64,000 nucleotides of DNA from Dirofilaria immitis (GCA_024305405.1 JAKNDB010000098.1:3405501-3469500), one strand, 5' to 3'; shown: positions 18,429 through 32,200, counted from the stretch's first letter. Program-made: numbers and translations. Notes: generated by a model from the sequence alone, not told the origin.

Positions 18429-20899
18429 AATCAAAAGTGATAATTCGTTGCTAAAAAAAATTTTCTTTAGCTATCATAAATTTAATTCATAGAATTATTT
18501 TGCATTTGTTCATTATGTAATTTTGTTATTACTGCAACAGATATAATTATTAAAAGTATTTTTCAAATGATATTGATAAAAATAATAGGAATGATATCAA
18601 AATGATATTTATACTAAGGTGTATTTGATGCAATGATAAATGAGTTTAGATCCTTTTTCTCGAAATATTTGTTTTAATTAATTAATATTGTAGCACAATC
18701 GAAATTTTAATTAATACAGCATGTAAGTAAAGATGTAATCAAATTTACTGAATAAATTTATCACAATTTTTATTTAAATGCACATAAGAGCAAAGAAAAG
18801 ATTTTTAGAAGAATTTCTTTCCACAACAACTCAATTTATCACATTGATGAACGCATTATTGATCATATCATTTATGTGATAATGAGATGACTGATTAATG
18901 ACAGTTCGAATCATTACTACTATTTGTTTTTTTGTTTTTTTTTTTTTTTAGAAAAATTGCAGAAAATTTTTCTTCGTTTTTGTTTAATGAAAAAATTTAC
19001 CGTTGTTAAACTAAAATTAAATTTCATAAAAATAGTTTTTTTATTTTTAATTAAATATAAGCTATTATGGGGCATACCAATTATCATAAATCAACAAAAT
19101 CATTTCAATTCAATCATTCTAATTGAAATTTTTCCTAATGATAGTTTATATATGCTAAAATATGGCTAATACATATACATCTTTTGACAATTTCATACAG
19201 TAAAAACTTTTTTACCTTATAATTTTTTAGTTTTTTGTTATGAATCATAAATCAATCGATTTGTTGCTTTATCAATTAATATTAAGTTTCTGAAATTTAA
19301 TCATTTTCGGCATTTGCATTATCAGTTATCAAAAATCAAATATATCATGCATTGATAAAATATTCAAAGAGCAGATGAATTAGTGAGAAAACAGTGAAAT
19401 AATTATAGAGTAAATAAATAAATAAGTTATTAGAAAAATTTCGCCCATAAAATTATTGTTAATATTTGTAATGTATGAAACATTTTGAAGCAAAATATAT
19501 TTTATGTAAATTTTAAAATTAATTTACTTTTTAAAAGTTTATTTCTTAACACATTGTTTAATCAATTATTGCCAATAAACAAACATAAATTATAATTGCT
19601 GCAAATAAAAACAAAAATGAAAAAACAAAAAAAAAAAATTAGGCGAAAAATTAAATTTCAATCTATACAAATGACTAGAAGCTACCAGCAGTTGATAACA
19701 ATAAAAAAAAAAAAAATTATTCAATAAAAACACATTATGTGAAATGAAATGAATTAATAAAATAATTTACTATATATGCTAAAATCAAGCATGAAATGAA
19801 ATGAAATATGATTGGGAATTTATTAAGTAAATATCTAATTTCAAATAAAAATATCATACAGTATTTTCGTATCGAATCATTTCGTATGCATTTAAATAAA
19901 ATAAAATTTTAAATCAAAAATTAAATTACACATTTCATACATGGATTAAGCTGAAGAACCATTTCGTATATAGTTAAACCAAATTAAAAATTAAATTAAA
20001 TTAAATTGAATTACTCATTTTTTTGCTTCAATAAATTCTCAAATAATCATACTATCTTTTGAAAGAAAAGTTATCAAAAAAGAAAAGTTATAAAAGAAAA
20101 GTTATCAGAAGGGCAAGAATAAAATCATAGAACACTTTGGTAAGAGAAAGTGTTAAAAAAAAACGATAAATATTTCGCAGGAAAAAATAAAATTATAATT
20201 AAACAAATTCTCATTAGGTTAGAAAAAAAATGTGAAATAAAAGAATAGAATGAAGTATATGATAAAAATATAATTTCTTATTAAAATTATTCATTCTTCT
20301 AACTCTGCTAATATTTGACACTTTTACAAATTTCTTTCCGAAAAATATCTTATCACTTAAAATATTCCTTATTTTGATCTTATCATTCAATACTTATATT
20401 TATAAGGGTTAATTTATAACTTAATTTAACACTTAATTTAACATTTTTATTTCGTTTTAATTGTATTAGTGCTATTTTACTAATTTTTGACTTGATTAAA
20501 TTAAATCGATTAATTATTTCGAAAATTAAAAAACCACACTTAGTAACAAATTATATAAATTAATTTTGTTTAAATTAAAATTTTGCTCATTATTTAATTT
20601 TTAAATATTTTATAAAATTGAGGAAAAGTTTTAAAAGATTAACAAAATTAAAAAGCATTACATAAATAATATAAAGCAGATGGATAAAGTTGTAAAAAGC
20701 ATACATGAATTAAACGAATTTTTTTTCTTTTTTAATATCAAATTATTTTTGGAATGGATTTCGAATTTTTGCAAATATTTCATAAAATGAAGAAAAAAAC
20801 TTCTAAAAGATTAACAAATATCATCGATTATTTGACTTTTTTTTTTCAAATTTATGAAAATTGATAATTTTTAAAATAATATGATGAAACCAATTACAG
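18429..20899. other. Spacer between convergent TTC38 and EGF/PPxY genes
   Basis: About 2.5 kb of AT-rich sequence between two stop codons. It holds poly-A and poly-T runs and short ATTAAATTAAATT-type repeats near 19980. No exon, RNA gene or mobile element was recognised. Confidence 0.5.
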
Positions 20900-23800
20900 T
20901 TATATCCTAGTATTATTGACAGTACCTAAAAGACTTCGAATTTGATCTTTTTCCTTTTGCATTTCGACTGACCTGAAAAAATATGTGTGAAATATTAGTC
21001 GAAATCGATAAAATATATAAATTGAAATTGGTGATTTTTTTAAGCCAGTTCTATTATAGTTTAGATCTCGATATAAAATGCTTTAACGATCGAAACCTTA
21101 TTTGAAGAATTGATCAATTGATTAAATTCATTATTGTATTTTAGATAATTTAACATAAAATTTTGGAGACGAGAGTTTTAGTTTCAAGATTGAATTCAAC
21201 CAAGAAATCTCGATACTTTCCTAACGCTTAAATTATTCATTCGATTTAAGCTTAAGCAAATAATGATAATACGCTTTTAAGACTAACTGACTAAAGAATA
21301 ATCTTAAAAATTTTTCAGAATATTATGAGAAATAAAATCCGTTCACAATTCTATATATTAATTTTTTTCATACAATTCATTTGTCATTTCATTTCAATTT
21401 AATCAAATAAAAATTCTTAATAATTTAGTATGCATATCACTAATTAGTAAATTTAATTTTCAAATAATTTAATTAAAATTATTTTAGTTATCTTATCTTA
21501 TCTTATCTTATCTAAATGTCGTTAAAATTGCAAGGAAACTAGAAAATACAGAAATTCAATGCTTTACGAGAAATTCAATGGATTTCACACGATTTCACAC
21601 GAATGGGTATATGTTGTACGTGTGTACTTACCGTACCATATCAAGCTGAAATTTCTACCTTTGTGAGCTGTATTTTCTATACGCTAACAAAAGTCCTGTT
21701 CCTCCTCATAATTACAATTTTACCGGAATCCTTGATCCATAAAAAAATGATAGTCTAGATCACTAAACCATTGTGCAAGATGTCCGTCGATGAAGTTGGT
21801 TGTATGGAATAAGTTGGTCGTCTTTTTTAATCTCTTTTTTTTTCTAGAGTTATGCTGTCATCATTACATTTATCTTAGCGATATCTTTGAAATTGTATGA
21901 TTGATTTTATTCATTGTTTTCACTGATTATTATCATGTCACCATGGTAAAGATTTAATTACCCGAGTTTGAGGCTCATCTCAAATACGAGAAACAAGAAA
22001 TTGAGAAAATTTGTGAGGACTGAGGAAAAAAATCACCCATGTCAAGTTTGTTACAATCAGAAAGAAATCATCGAGAATGAACATACTTTCGTTAGTTTTC
22101 TTTCTTCTTTTAGCTCTATCTATTGAAAATATTTTGAGGAAAATTTTTACAGAAATTGAAACTTTTCAGTATTTTTCTTACATTTTATACGTAACTTTTA
22201 AATAATTTTAATTAATTTTTGATTAAAATTTTTATCATATCAATCATTTTAATTAATTAGTTGTCAGGCAAAATTATATAGCTAGCTGACCTGTATGATG
22301 GAGGTGGAGTACCAAGATAATAATTTTTGTTGTAAGATGGTTGAGGTGGTGGTGGTGGTGGTTGGTGTACTGTAGTATTTCGATGGGGAATGCATGTTTC
22401 ATAAACTGTTGAAATTAGTGGTCGTTGATGTTCCGAACTCTGCAATAATACCGACTATGCGATACTGTATTACAAATATTCGTGTTATTTTTTAGGTAAT
22501 TAATTTGAATGAATTTAGATATGTAGTTGATATCTGTTGAATATTTCATGTAGAAATGATCGCTGGCTTTATAAAAATTTTCTCAGCATCTTTCCCTAAC
22601 TTCCAATATTAATTATGTATTAATTAATGATTTCAAATAAGAAATGTTTAAAGTAGCAAATTTCGAAATGAATCAGTCAGTTGGCTTTAAACAGTTGTTA
22701 AATCTTATCTTATCAGTTGTTGAATTTCAATAAATATTGATCAGGAAAGCTTTCGAAACGAAAGAAGCCTAGAATACACAAAGGCTTTCGTATAGGCTTG
22801 TTTGACTACACAGGCTTGTTTAGCTATATAGGCTTGTTTAGTTGCTTCGCAAAAGGAAAAGCGAAGCTAAAACTTAATGATGTCTCTTTTATGCAAAGAG
22901 CAAAATATCATTCAGCTATGCTTAGCCTGATAAAACGAGTCCTAATCGATTTTTTCCTAACAACCCGGAAAATAAATATTTATAGCTAAGCTATTAAAAA
23001 TAATAACTTAAGCTTAGTTTTATTCAACTAAAATAACGAATAATAATGATAAAATTAACCAAAAATATATGATGATCATATATTTAGTTATTAATACAAA
23101 CAATTATAAAACAAGAAATAAGAAAGAAAACACAATTATATCTTTTTGTTTTTTTTTGAAATTTTCTTTTATCAAATATTATAAATTTTTCAATGATCAT
23201 ATTTTTAATAAAACAACTCAATTTTTAATACATGATATTTTTGAAGTAATCATTTAAGACAGTTTAAAAAAAAATTTTTGGAAATTTTCTGCTCTATTAT
23301 GAAGAATTAATAAATGAAGGTAAACCTTGAGAAGATTATCTTGTCGTGCTTCATGCGCTTGAACAAGTTCTAAGCATCTATTTAGAGTATTCTGATCCAA
23401 CGGTACGTCCAAATCATCCTTTTGCGATTTGATAAAAATGGTCCAAAACAATTGCAAAACCACATCGCATTATCTATAAAAAAAAAAAAAAAAATGGGAA
23501 AATTTCTATTATTGTTTACATATTTACATAAGAAAGCAAAGATTATTATATTTTTCGATGAAATTGCTGTAACATGAAAATCAATCGGAATTTTTTTCAG
23601 AGAAATTGAAAGAATTATAAAATTTGATTGGAAAAATTACAAAAAGTTTTGCTAAGAAATTTAACTTGGAAATATTTGATAGGAATTGATTAGATGAAAA
23701 ATTATTAACGAAAATAAAAATTGAATTTTTTTTTCGAAAATTTTCGAGATTAAACGAAATAACGTAGCCGAGAGAATAGCATCAAATTGCTAGTCTTGGC

Positions 23801-26800
23801 TGCTTTTCCTGAAACGAATAACTGAGTCAATATAAAGCTATGCTTCATCTAAAAAATGGTATCCTAGCAAACCGAATTTTTAAGCTTATATTTATAATGA
23901 TAAATTTTTTTATCATAGTGAAAAATTTCGAAAATAAGAAATAAAGAATAAAATGACAAAAAAAATTTACATATTTGTTAGCTACAATGAATTCTCATAA
24001 AAGCGAATTTTTTAATCTAAAGCTTAGTTTTTTCTTTTCCAGAAATTAAATCTTGATAATAATTTTAAAAAAATTTGAAATAGCTGAAAAAATTTTGAAA
24101 TATGAAAAAAAAAGAATCCTTTAATCTAAAATTTAATTTTCATTATTTTTTTGAAATTATAAACATTAATTGAAAATAATTATTTTAAAAAATTTTAAAA
24201 TAATAAAAATATTTTTGAGATATATTGCAATTCGAGAATGATAGGAGATGAATTGAAAGAAATGATAATGAGAAGGAATGAAAAATTGAAATGAAAGGAA
24301 AGGAAACGAGCAGGTGTTCAAAAGAATTTTATCAATAGATATGATAGCATTAAAGGGAAGTAAAATTTCATTCACTTAAGCATTAACGATAAATTTATTA
24401 TGAACATTGGTTGCATAGCAAGGAATTATTGCTAAGTTTTCGAAATAATGATAAGTTTTAGCCTTTCTTACAGCTTATCAATATAAACGCCTACTTTTTA
24501 GATATGCTAAATTACACTTATACACATACATAGACACCTACATGCACACAGATGTATATGTTATATAAGTAAGGGTATGCTAACGTCATTTAAAAATTAT
24601 GACGTAACGTATACGATAATTCAATTCATACGTATAATGTGTTATATTCATGAACTAAGTTTTAGCCTTTCTTGTAGTTATCAATATAAATTTATATAAC
24701 TAAATTACACTAACAAACATATATACATACACACATACACATGCATATATATACATATGTATATTATATAAGTATACGTATGTTTACGTCAATCAAAATT
24801 ACACATATAACGTATGTCAATTCAAATTATAAGTTTATTATGGCATAAACGTATATATTTATTTATAATATAAAACACACATTATACATTATTAAATATT
24901 ACATTTTTGATATTATATATTTCTATTATATAAATTAATATTATATACTTATATACTTGTAAATATATGACATATATAAAATTCATATTAATATTTATGT
25001 ATTACATATTACTAAATAATCATTCAAACAAGTTAATCTATTGTTATATATTTATAAGTATATATACATATATATTATATAATACAGGTCTTCATATATA
25101 GTATATGAATACGTAAATATCAGTATAAATTTAAAATTTTTTAATGCAAATATAATATGAGTATTCATATATTATATATGAATAATTTCTAATATATAAG
25201 TATCAGTATAAATTCTATATACTTTATTAGCATTTATATATTATATACGAATATTTTTTAATGCATAAATACTAATATAAATTTTATATGGTATAAGTAT
25301 TTATACATTATATATGGATATCTTAATATGCGAAAATAGTTTAAGTATTCATGTATTACGCATGGATATTTTAATGCATAAATATTGATATATGAGTTTT
25401 ATATATTTTTAATGTAAATATATAAGTATTTATATATAATATATGAATATTGAAATACATTAATACTAATACAGATAGGCTAATAATACGAATATAGTAT
25501 AAGTATTTATGTATTATATGCGAATATTTTGATGTATAAATGTTGATATAAATTTTATATATCTTCTATATAAGATATAATATTAAGTATTTATATATAA
25601 TATACAAATATTGAAATATATAAATACTAATATAGCTAAATAGATGAAAGGAGAGAAACTTTGAATGTTAGAAAAGCTAGAAAAGTGAAATCGATTTTTA
25701 AAATAGCTTATAATGATAGAATTCAGGCTGTAAAGAGAAAAAAGCAGAAGGATGAAAACAGCTGGCAAAATGGCTAGTCTTTCTAGTAAACTTAACATCC
25801 TATTTTTATATATGTAAACTTTTAAAAGCCAATAGCTTTTGAAATTTGTAAATAGGACGAAGTAACATACTGATATTGCCCAAATTTACTTCCTAAACTT
25901 TTCTCTTCTTTTCCCTACTCTATTTTTCTCTACTCGTGGAAATAATATATTCCTCGAGATAATCCTTTCTCGAGATCAAGTTGACTTCACTTTTTATTTC
26001 ATTCTTAAGTTAAATTTATATTTCATAATCATTCCTCTTTTTGGACATCTTGATGATAAGTTTATGATTTAAATTAGTTTTTCAATATTTGCATATGCTA
26101 TTTACAATAATTTTGATGAAATGTAAGTAAGAAGAATGAAAAATGCTTAAAATTATTTTTAATTTAACCAAACTTTTTCTTGTTTTTTTAAGCATAGATT
26201 AACGTGAAAAAGCAATCAATGCTTGTTTATTATCATATAATGATCTAATGATAAAGCAAGAGATTACTTACCGCAAATAGAATAGAGCCAAATATGAAAA
26301 TTAGTGCAATTGGTGAAATTGTTTTGAAAAATTGCTATGTTTCGTATTTTCCACATTTTCCGTTACAATCAATTCACATGATAAGCCAACATAATTTAGT
26401 GGACATCTATAAAATAAGTTTAAAATTAAATTTCTTCATTAATTATGCAATATTTCGTTTTTGCGAAATAATTTACGACGATACAAAGTTGTGAAAAACG
26501 AATAAAAAATGATGAAAAAACTGAAAACGAATATAAAATTATAAGATTGTCATTTTTGTTTTTTCTTTTTCAAAATTAAAAACATAAAATTTGTTAAGCA
26601 AAAAAAATTTTTTTATACAATTAAAATGAATTATATTACGTAATTCAATTTCCGTATTGCATCTATGATAATAATCATAATATTAATATATTGGAATTTA
26701 ATATTGAAAAATTTAAATTTTTATTCTTTCAGTACTACTCAATTTTGTGCTAATAGTCAGTAAATTTCATTAAAATAATTGAACAATAACAATAATAATA

Positions 26801-28744
26801 GAGAATAAAATGAAGAAGAAGAAGACGAGGAAAGAAAATAATTAAAAATATATTTTAATTAAATGAAGCAAACGATGCATATATTTGGATCGATTAATCG
26901 AATAAGTATTTCCTGTCTTATTTTTAGTTTTATGTATTTGTAATTTTTATTTTTTTCGCTTTTTTTTAAAGATTAACAAAAATTAGCGAAATAATATTTC
27001 ATAAACGATAATAATTTACGTAATAGCTATTAAGGTAGTTAAATGAGAAAATCAAAACTTTTAATTTAATTAATTTTTTTTGCGGCCAAAAGTCAAAATT
27101 GCATCCAAAATTCATAAATTATTTATACTTTTTTTTTTTTTTTAAGTCATATAAGTAAGTTGATAAAAAAGATAATAATTTAGGTAATAGCATTGAGGTA
27201 ATTAAATGAGAAGATTTTTAATTTAATTTCATTCTATGCTAAAAAGTCGTAAATAGTATCCAAAATAAAAATCTATAAACTATTAATGTGTTTTTCAATG
27301 AAATAGCCAAAATAGCCAAATAATATCTTTTTTTCTTAATTATAAGATATGTCTAAAAATTATTAATTCTAATCAATGTATTGACAAATTGATAATTTTC
27401 GCTAAAATTTTATCACTAATACGATACATATTAGTATTATTATTATTATTATTATCTTATCTTTTGTTATACTTTTCTTTCTAATTCACTTATCAGAATC
27501 ATTTTGCTGTTTAGAAAGAATATTTTAAAATTATTTGATTAAATTTTATAGTTTATGAAACAACTTTTTTTTCCCATTAAATATTTTGGATGAAAATAAT
27601 TGAATTTTTTGTTTAAAACTTTTAATTCAGCATGATAGCATTTTATTGAGCATTATAGTAGGAGAAAAGAGAGAGAGAGAAAGAGTGCAAGAGAGAGGCT
27701 AGGACATTTTCTATTTGATATTTTGTTTTTAAACTTTATATGAAAAAATGCTCTTCTTACCGGCATTTTATTTCTCCTTTATTCCTCTCGAATAGTTCCT
27801 CATCTTGAATATCAGAAAATGTTAGATTGAATAAATCACATGCGCTTAATTCCAATTTTTGGGTACATGTAAAGTTGATAATGAATTAATCAATGATATG
27901 TTAAGCTCGGAACCTGCAAAAAAAAAATTCCACTTCATTTGATCAAAAAAAAAAAACGATTGTGCTAAGTTTAAATTTACTAAGTTGATTTTATCGGATT
28001 AAGCAAAAAAAAGTCGGAAATTAAAAATTTTAATTGAAATACTAAATAAATAAGAATTATTTTATAAAACTTAATCAAGTTGAAATATGATTAATTTTAG
28101 TTCCATGTAAGTGCTAGTATTAAGATAATTTGATAACTTTAAATAGCACTTTATTTGTATTGCAAAATTTAAAAAAAAGTATTCATAATTTATCAGATTG
28201 AAAATGTTAACTTTAAAGTTACTTTAATAATAATATTAGTTTTCATTAGGTAGTAACCTTATTCGAAAAATTATCACCTGTAATCATTTCAATTAACTAT
28301 ATTAAATATTAAAAATATTAGTTAATGCTAATTATCCACCGTATCAACAGCATGTCCAATTAGTTTGATCAATAGCATATGCTTTTCCCTAAGATTTGAT
28401 AAATCGTATTGATTATTATAAATTATTAAAAATATTAATTACCGACTGTATCAGTAGCAATCCAGTCAATTAGATCAACAACATATGTTGATTTATTGTT
28501 GATCCAACTAATATATTCTTTTGCCTACGATTTGATAAGCCGTATTGTTTATTATCAATTATTAGAAATATTAATTAATACTAATTACCGACTGTATCAA
28601 CAGCAATCCAATCAGTTGGATCAATAGCATATGTTGATTTGTGCTTTTCCTAAGATTTGAATTCGTATGAAGATCGATGAATGGTATGCCACCGTTACAA
28701 CATAGGACGAGAAGATGTTTAGCGGTTAAAAATGTTAAATCCAT
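20900..28744 (-). CDS. Single-pass membrane protein: EGF-like module, TM span, PPxY tail
   Basis: Six exons on the minus strand: 28744-28693, 27913-27761, 26406-26272, 23473-23326, 22439-22291 and 20972-20900 (stop TAA). The ATG lies directly after a CAG acceptor. Order in the protein: short hydrophobic N-terminus (LTAKHLLVLCC) as signal peptide; extracellular part with a clear EGF-like ending CRCPLNYVGLSCE; membrane span SPIALIFIFGSILFA; cytoplasmic part with LNRCLELVQAHEARQDNLL; then a proline run (QPPPPPPQPSY) and TPPPSY, a PPxY motif of the kind bound by WW domains. About 236 residues. Intron phases agree, but exons 2 and 3 each lack one base and exon 4 has one too many, all resolvable at short homopolymers; exon 4 would also fit unchanged from a weak acceptor before 23418. 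The EGF module shows only four or five cysteines because the break in exon 2 falls near its start. Gene family not recognised. A 14-base alternative exon (21645-21632) would swap the tail. Confidence 0.68.
20973..22290 (-). other. Last intron of the EGF/PPxY gene
   Basis: About 1.3 kb. It contains a (TTATC)5 run at 21488-21513, a possible 14-base microexon at 21632-21645 with good splice sites, and the plus-strand SL1-like segment at 21951-21972. Confidence 0.5.
21951..21972 (+). other. SL1-like 22-mer without a donor site
   Basis: GATTTAATTACCCGAGTTTG plus AG matches the nematode SL1 leader (recalled) at 20 of 22 positions. Unlike an SL RNA gene, the next bases are GCTCAT, not GT. The absence of a donor fits a leader already joined to an mRNA and copied back into DNA, or a decayed SL gene. 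About 65 bases further on, at 22039, an ATG opens a 13-codon frame, compatible with a 5' untranslated region and truncated coding start. It lies antisense within an intron. Confidence 0.4.
22440..23325 (-). other. Fourth intron of the EGF/PPxY gene with repeat-rich insert
   Basis: At 22740-22990 this intron contains three tandem copies of an 18-base unit (AGGCTTGTTTAGCTATAT type, about 22793-22845). A perfect inverted repeat GCTTCGC-N10-GCGAAGC follows just after, along with repeated GAAAGCTTTCG-like palindromes. The block looks like a small transposon or hairpin relic. The plus-strand 63-codon open frame there is not supported as a gene. Confidence 0.45.
24451..24860 (+). repeat. Direct duplication of about 205 bp
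   Basis: Copies begin at 24451 and 24656 with AAGTTTTAGCCTTTCTT and share GTTATCAATATAAA, CACATACA-rich microsatellite, ATATAAGTA and ACGTA-rich segments in the same order. Confidence 0.7.
25080..25640 (+). repeat. Degenerate TA-rich tandem array
   Basis: About eight diverged units of roughly 60-80 bases containing AAGTATTTATATATTATATA, GAATATTTTAATGCATAAAT and ACTAATATAAATTTTATAT. Confidence 0.6.
28310..28662 (+). repeat. Three-copy repeat of about 120 bp next to the first EGF/PPxY exon
   Basis: Diverged copies start near 28310, 28435 and 28565. Each carries ACCGACTGTATCAACAGCAA or a variant, then GATCAATAGCATATG, then CCTAAGATTTGATAA. The last copy ends about 30 bases from the first exon (28693-28744), inside intron 1. 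Confidence 0.7.
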
Positions 28745-30590
28745 CTGAAAAAAACATCTCATCTCATCTAAATATTAATTAATCAATTAATTAAATACTT
28801 AATGTTATTAACTTAAATTTAAACGATTGTATCATTTTGTAATCAAACATATCAACATATTATGAAATATATCAAAAATAAAAATAATCATGCGTATCAT
28901 ATTTTTGCATATCATAAAATAATCATAAAATTTTTTTGCATAAAAAATAATCATCCATTGCTATAAAATTTGCTTTCCTACAAGCATCATTTAATTTGTA
29001 AATGGAAAAATTAAAATTTATAATTAACTTTGAAAAATAAAACTGAAAAAATATTTTAAATTATCTCAAATAAATATGTCATGAAATTAATTTTAATTAT
29101 ATTTATTAATTAATAAATAATATATTGATTTTAATTAATAACTTAAAGTTAACCATTTAGTAATAAAAATTTATTAGAAGAAAATATAATAATATATCAG
29201 AAAAAAAAGCTATGTTCTGGCAAAAAAATTATTAGGGAAAATTTTTTAAAAAAAAATATATTTTGTCAAAAAAAAAAGCTAATTTATTAATAAATATTAG
29301 CAATTGTTGCCATCGAGAAGATAAATCTTTGACTCTAATATAAATCAATTTTACTAAAATTATTGTAAAATATTTAAAAACTATAAATAAAAGCTTTCTT
29401 TTATTTAGAAATTTTTTTCGAAAAAATTATACTTTCATTTTATTCCAAAAAAAAAAAAGAAAAGTAATAAAATATTAATGAAATAATACAAATTGATGCC
29501 ATTATTATTTATTATTTGAAAAATATTTGAATAAAACATAAAATTTTTGATTTCTCATTTTTATCAAAAAAAAATAAATAAGAATTAGCAAAAATTAAAT
29601 TTTATAAAAAAAACATACACACACACACACAACCAAATCCTACTGTATCATTTGAAATTTGATGAAAGAAAAGAAAACGATGAATTCAATTCTCGAAACA
29701 AACAAATATCATCATTGTTCGTTCGAGAAAAAAAAAAAAAAGGAAGCAAAACGAAAGGTTATATTGAATAAAGTTAAAAAAAAAAAGTAGCTATACAAAT
29801 AATTAATAATTTAAAGATGAAAAATCTTTGCTGCAAAAGAATTTTTAACAACGATTTTTATTTTTTGTTTTTTTTTAACTTCGTTGATTAATTTTTATAC
29901 TTTCAACAAATTTCATCAAACATCTCTTCGTCCCATATCATTAGCTATTTCCGTCGTAACAAAAAACCTTTCCATGATGTTTTCGCGACAATTTAAAGTT
30001 TGAAATTTTGAATGAAGTTAAAAGCAATGGAAATTTCATTATTCGTTATCCAATCTAATAATCTTTAAATATCAATAGCAAATGACAAATTGTCAATTTT
30101 AATAGCATTTTTAGCCAAAAACTCTTTCGTTTTTTTTTTTTAAAAATTAACAATTAATCATATAAGAAAATTATCGATCATTTAACAAACATTATTTTAT
30201 TTCTAGAATTTTGAAAAAGAAGAAAAAAATTTTTTTTTGCTGTATAATTTTGAAAAAAAAAAGAAAAAGAAATCAAAAAGAAAAAATTACACTGTAGTAG
30301 GAAAAAGTTATACTGTAGTCTATTCTTAATTATACTGTAGTGAGAAAAATAATAAAAATTTCTCCATTTTTAATTTCATATTATTCTTGCATTATTAATT
30401 TTAATTTTTGTTTACTCGTAATTAAAAAATTGTATTAGAATTAATATATTAAGTACTTATAATTTCGCCTGATATATAATTTATCTCCACCTTTCAAACT
30501 ACCGACACTAATAAAATCATAATATTACATACATACCGTAATGACAATACATATAATATAACTCAGAAAAAATACAAAACATATGATGAA
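28745..30590. other. Upstream region of the EGF/PPxY gene
   Basis: Likely holds the promoter and outron of the minus-strand gene. Very AT-rich with many homopolymers and a short (CA)n near 29617. Three copies of a TTAYACTGTAGT element lie at about 30288-30345. No gene seen. Confidence 0.45.
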
Positions 30591-30595
30591 TATCT

Positions 30596-31015
30596 GATAG
30601 TATACGATAGGTATACTATCTTATTTTAAGTGGCATACAGTGATGATACTATTTTTTACTACAGACCAAATAAAGATCGCATTTTCAACCAGTATTTATA
30701 AACAAATACAGTGATATTTTTGAGTAAATACATATACATTTATGTTTAATAGCTAATTTTTGATCAATGAATGTTGGATGATATACGATAGGTATTGTAT
30801 GGTTACTGTATTAATATTACTTTCGCCTACAGACCAAATAAAAATCGCATATTTTATTATTCATAGAAAAATATAATGATATTCTTGATGAAGTAAATAA
30901 TTCATATTCAGTAGGTAATTTAAATCAATTAGCATTAAATGGTACACGATAGAAATGGTGTACGGTAGATATTAAATGATATACGATGGTGATACTATCT
31001 ATTCCTACTGCTCAA
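30596..31015 (+). repeat. Degenerate repeat of about 165-185 bp, three copies
   Basis: Copies start near 30596, 30776 and 30938. Each has ATATACGATAGGTAT or a variant, then TACAGACCAAATAAA with ATCGCAT, and an ATAATGATATT stretch. Confidence 0.6.
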
Positions 31016-32200
31016 GCAAAAATGACCAATTTAGCAACAAATTTTTGCGCATAAAATATAATGCCTTATCTATATATGATATATATATATAATAAATATT
31101 TTTAAATTATTAAGTTTTCAATCTTTTCTTCTCTTCTTATACTTTTCCTTTTTCTACCAATTTTCAAATGATTCGTTGGAAAAAGTTTTCTTTTTCTTTA
31201 CCAATAAATTTCTAATGCTAAAATGATTGTTTGAAAAATTGTTCAAGAATTTTTTCTCTTTTAGTTTTTCGTTTTTGTTTATTTTTTTTTTTTTTTTGAA
31301 AAATGGTTTAAATATGTAATATATGCATCGGAAATATTATTTGCCAAAAATATATTTCTTCAAAAAAGAAAAAGAAGACGAAAGAAAAAATTAGATGAAA
31401 AATAATAAATACCTTAGGGATTTTTCTTCCTTTTTTCCCCCTCCTCTCATAAAAATAACTTACTTCTAATGCAATTATGAATGAAAACAAGGGGAAAAGA
31501 GAGAGGAGAAAAAATTAAAAATAAAATTTATTTATTTATTTTTTTCTTTGATATTTTCCCTTTCTTTTATTCATCCTCTCGCTATCATTTTTTCAAACTT
31601 TTATTTGAAATCACTAGAGATTATTTTTTAATAACAGTAAAAAGACGACGAAGAAGAAGGCGAAGAAAAGAGACATGGAATTATTTGAATAATTTTTTTC
31701 GATAACATTTGATGACATTTACAATAAAATTGAATTATTCAAAATTTTCAAAGTTCAAAAATATTATCTTTTTTTTGCAAAAATTTTAAACTTAAATTTT
31801 AAAGAAAAATTCTCACTTTTTCTTTTTGATTTGAAATGGGAATAAAAGGAATCTTTTTTTTGTTTGATAAAATAATTTATTAAAGAAAATTTATCTTTTT
31901 TTTTTTGAAATCTAACAAATAGACATATATACGCATATATATGTATATATTCATATCAAATACAATTATTTGAAATTTAGCAAAATGGATTATATATTTC
32001 TAAAATAAAATGAAAAGCAAGTAAATAATTGTTATATTCATGAAGCCTATTTTTATTCAACATTTTTCAATAACAAAAAGAAAAATTGCCACATTTTCAT
32101 TCAATGAAATAAATTACCTTAAAAGCTAATATATATCCGGTGTATTATTTTATTTCGTAAAAATTGGCACGGCGCAATTTTCTAAATGATAAATAATAGT
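31016..32200. other. AT-rich spacer without a gene
   Basis: Poly-T tracts, a GAAGAAGAAGGCGAAG purine stretch near 31650 and short ATATAT runs. Small open frames here are low-complexity Phe/Lys-rich and are not supported. Confidence 0.45.

Larger units (their letters stand above)
23474..26271 (-). other. Third intron of the EGF/PPxY gene, repeat-rich
   Basis: About 2.8 kb. It contains a two-copy 205-bp duplication (24451-24860) and then a long run of TA-rich degenerate repeats up to about 25640. No exon of another gene was recognised. Confidence 0.5.

Noticed and set aside
25583..25798. 71-codon minus-strand hydrophobic open frame
   Set aside because: It lies in an intron of the EGF/PPxY gene; the membrane span of that gene is already encoded at 26272-26406 and no suitable splice sites connect this segment.
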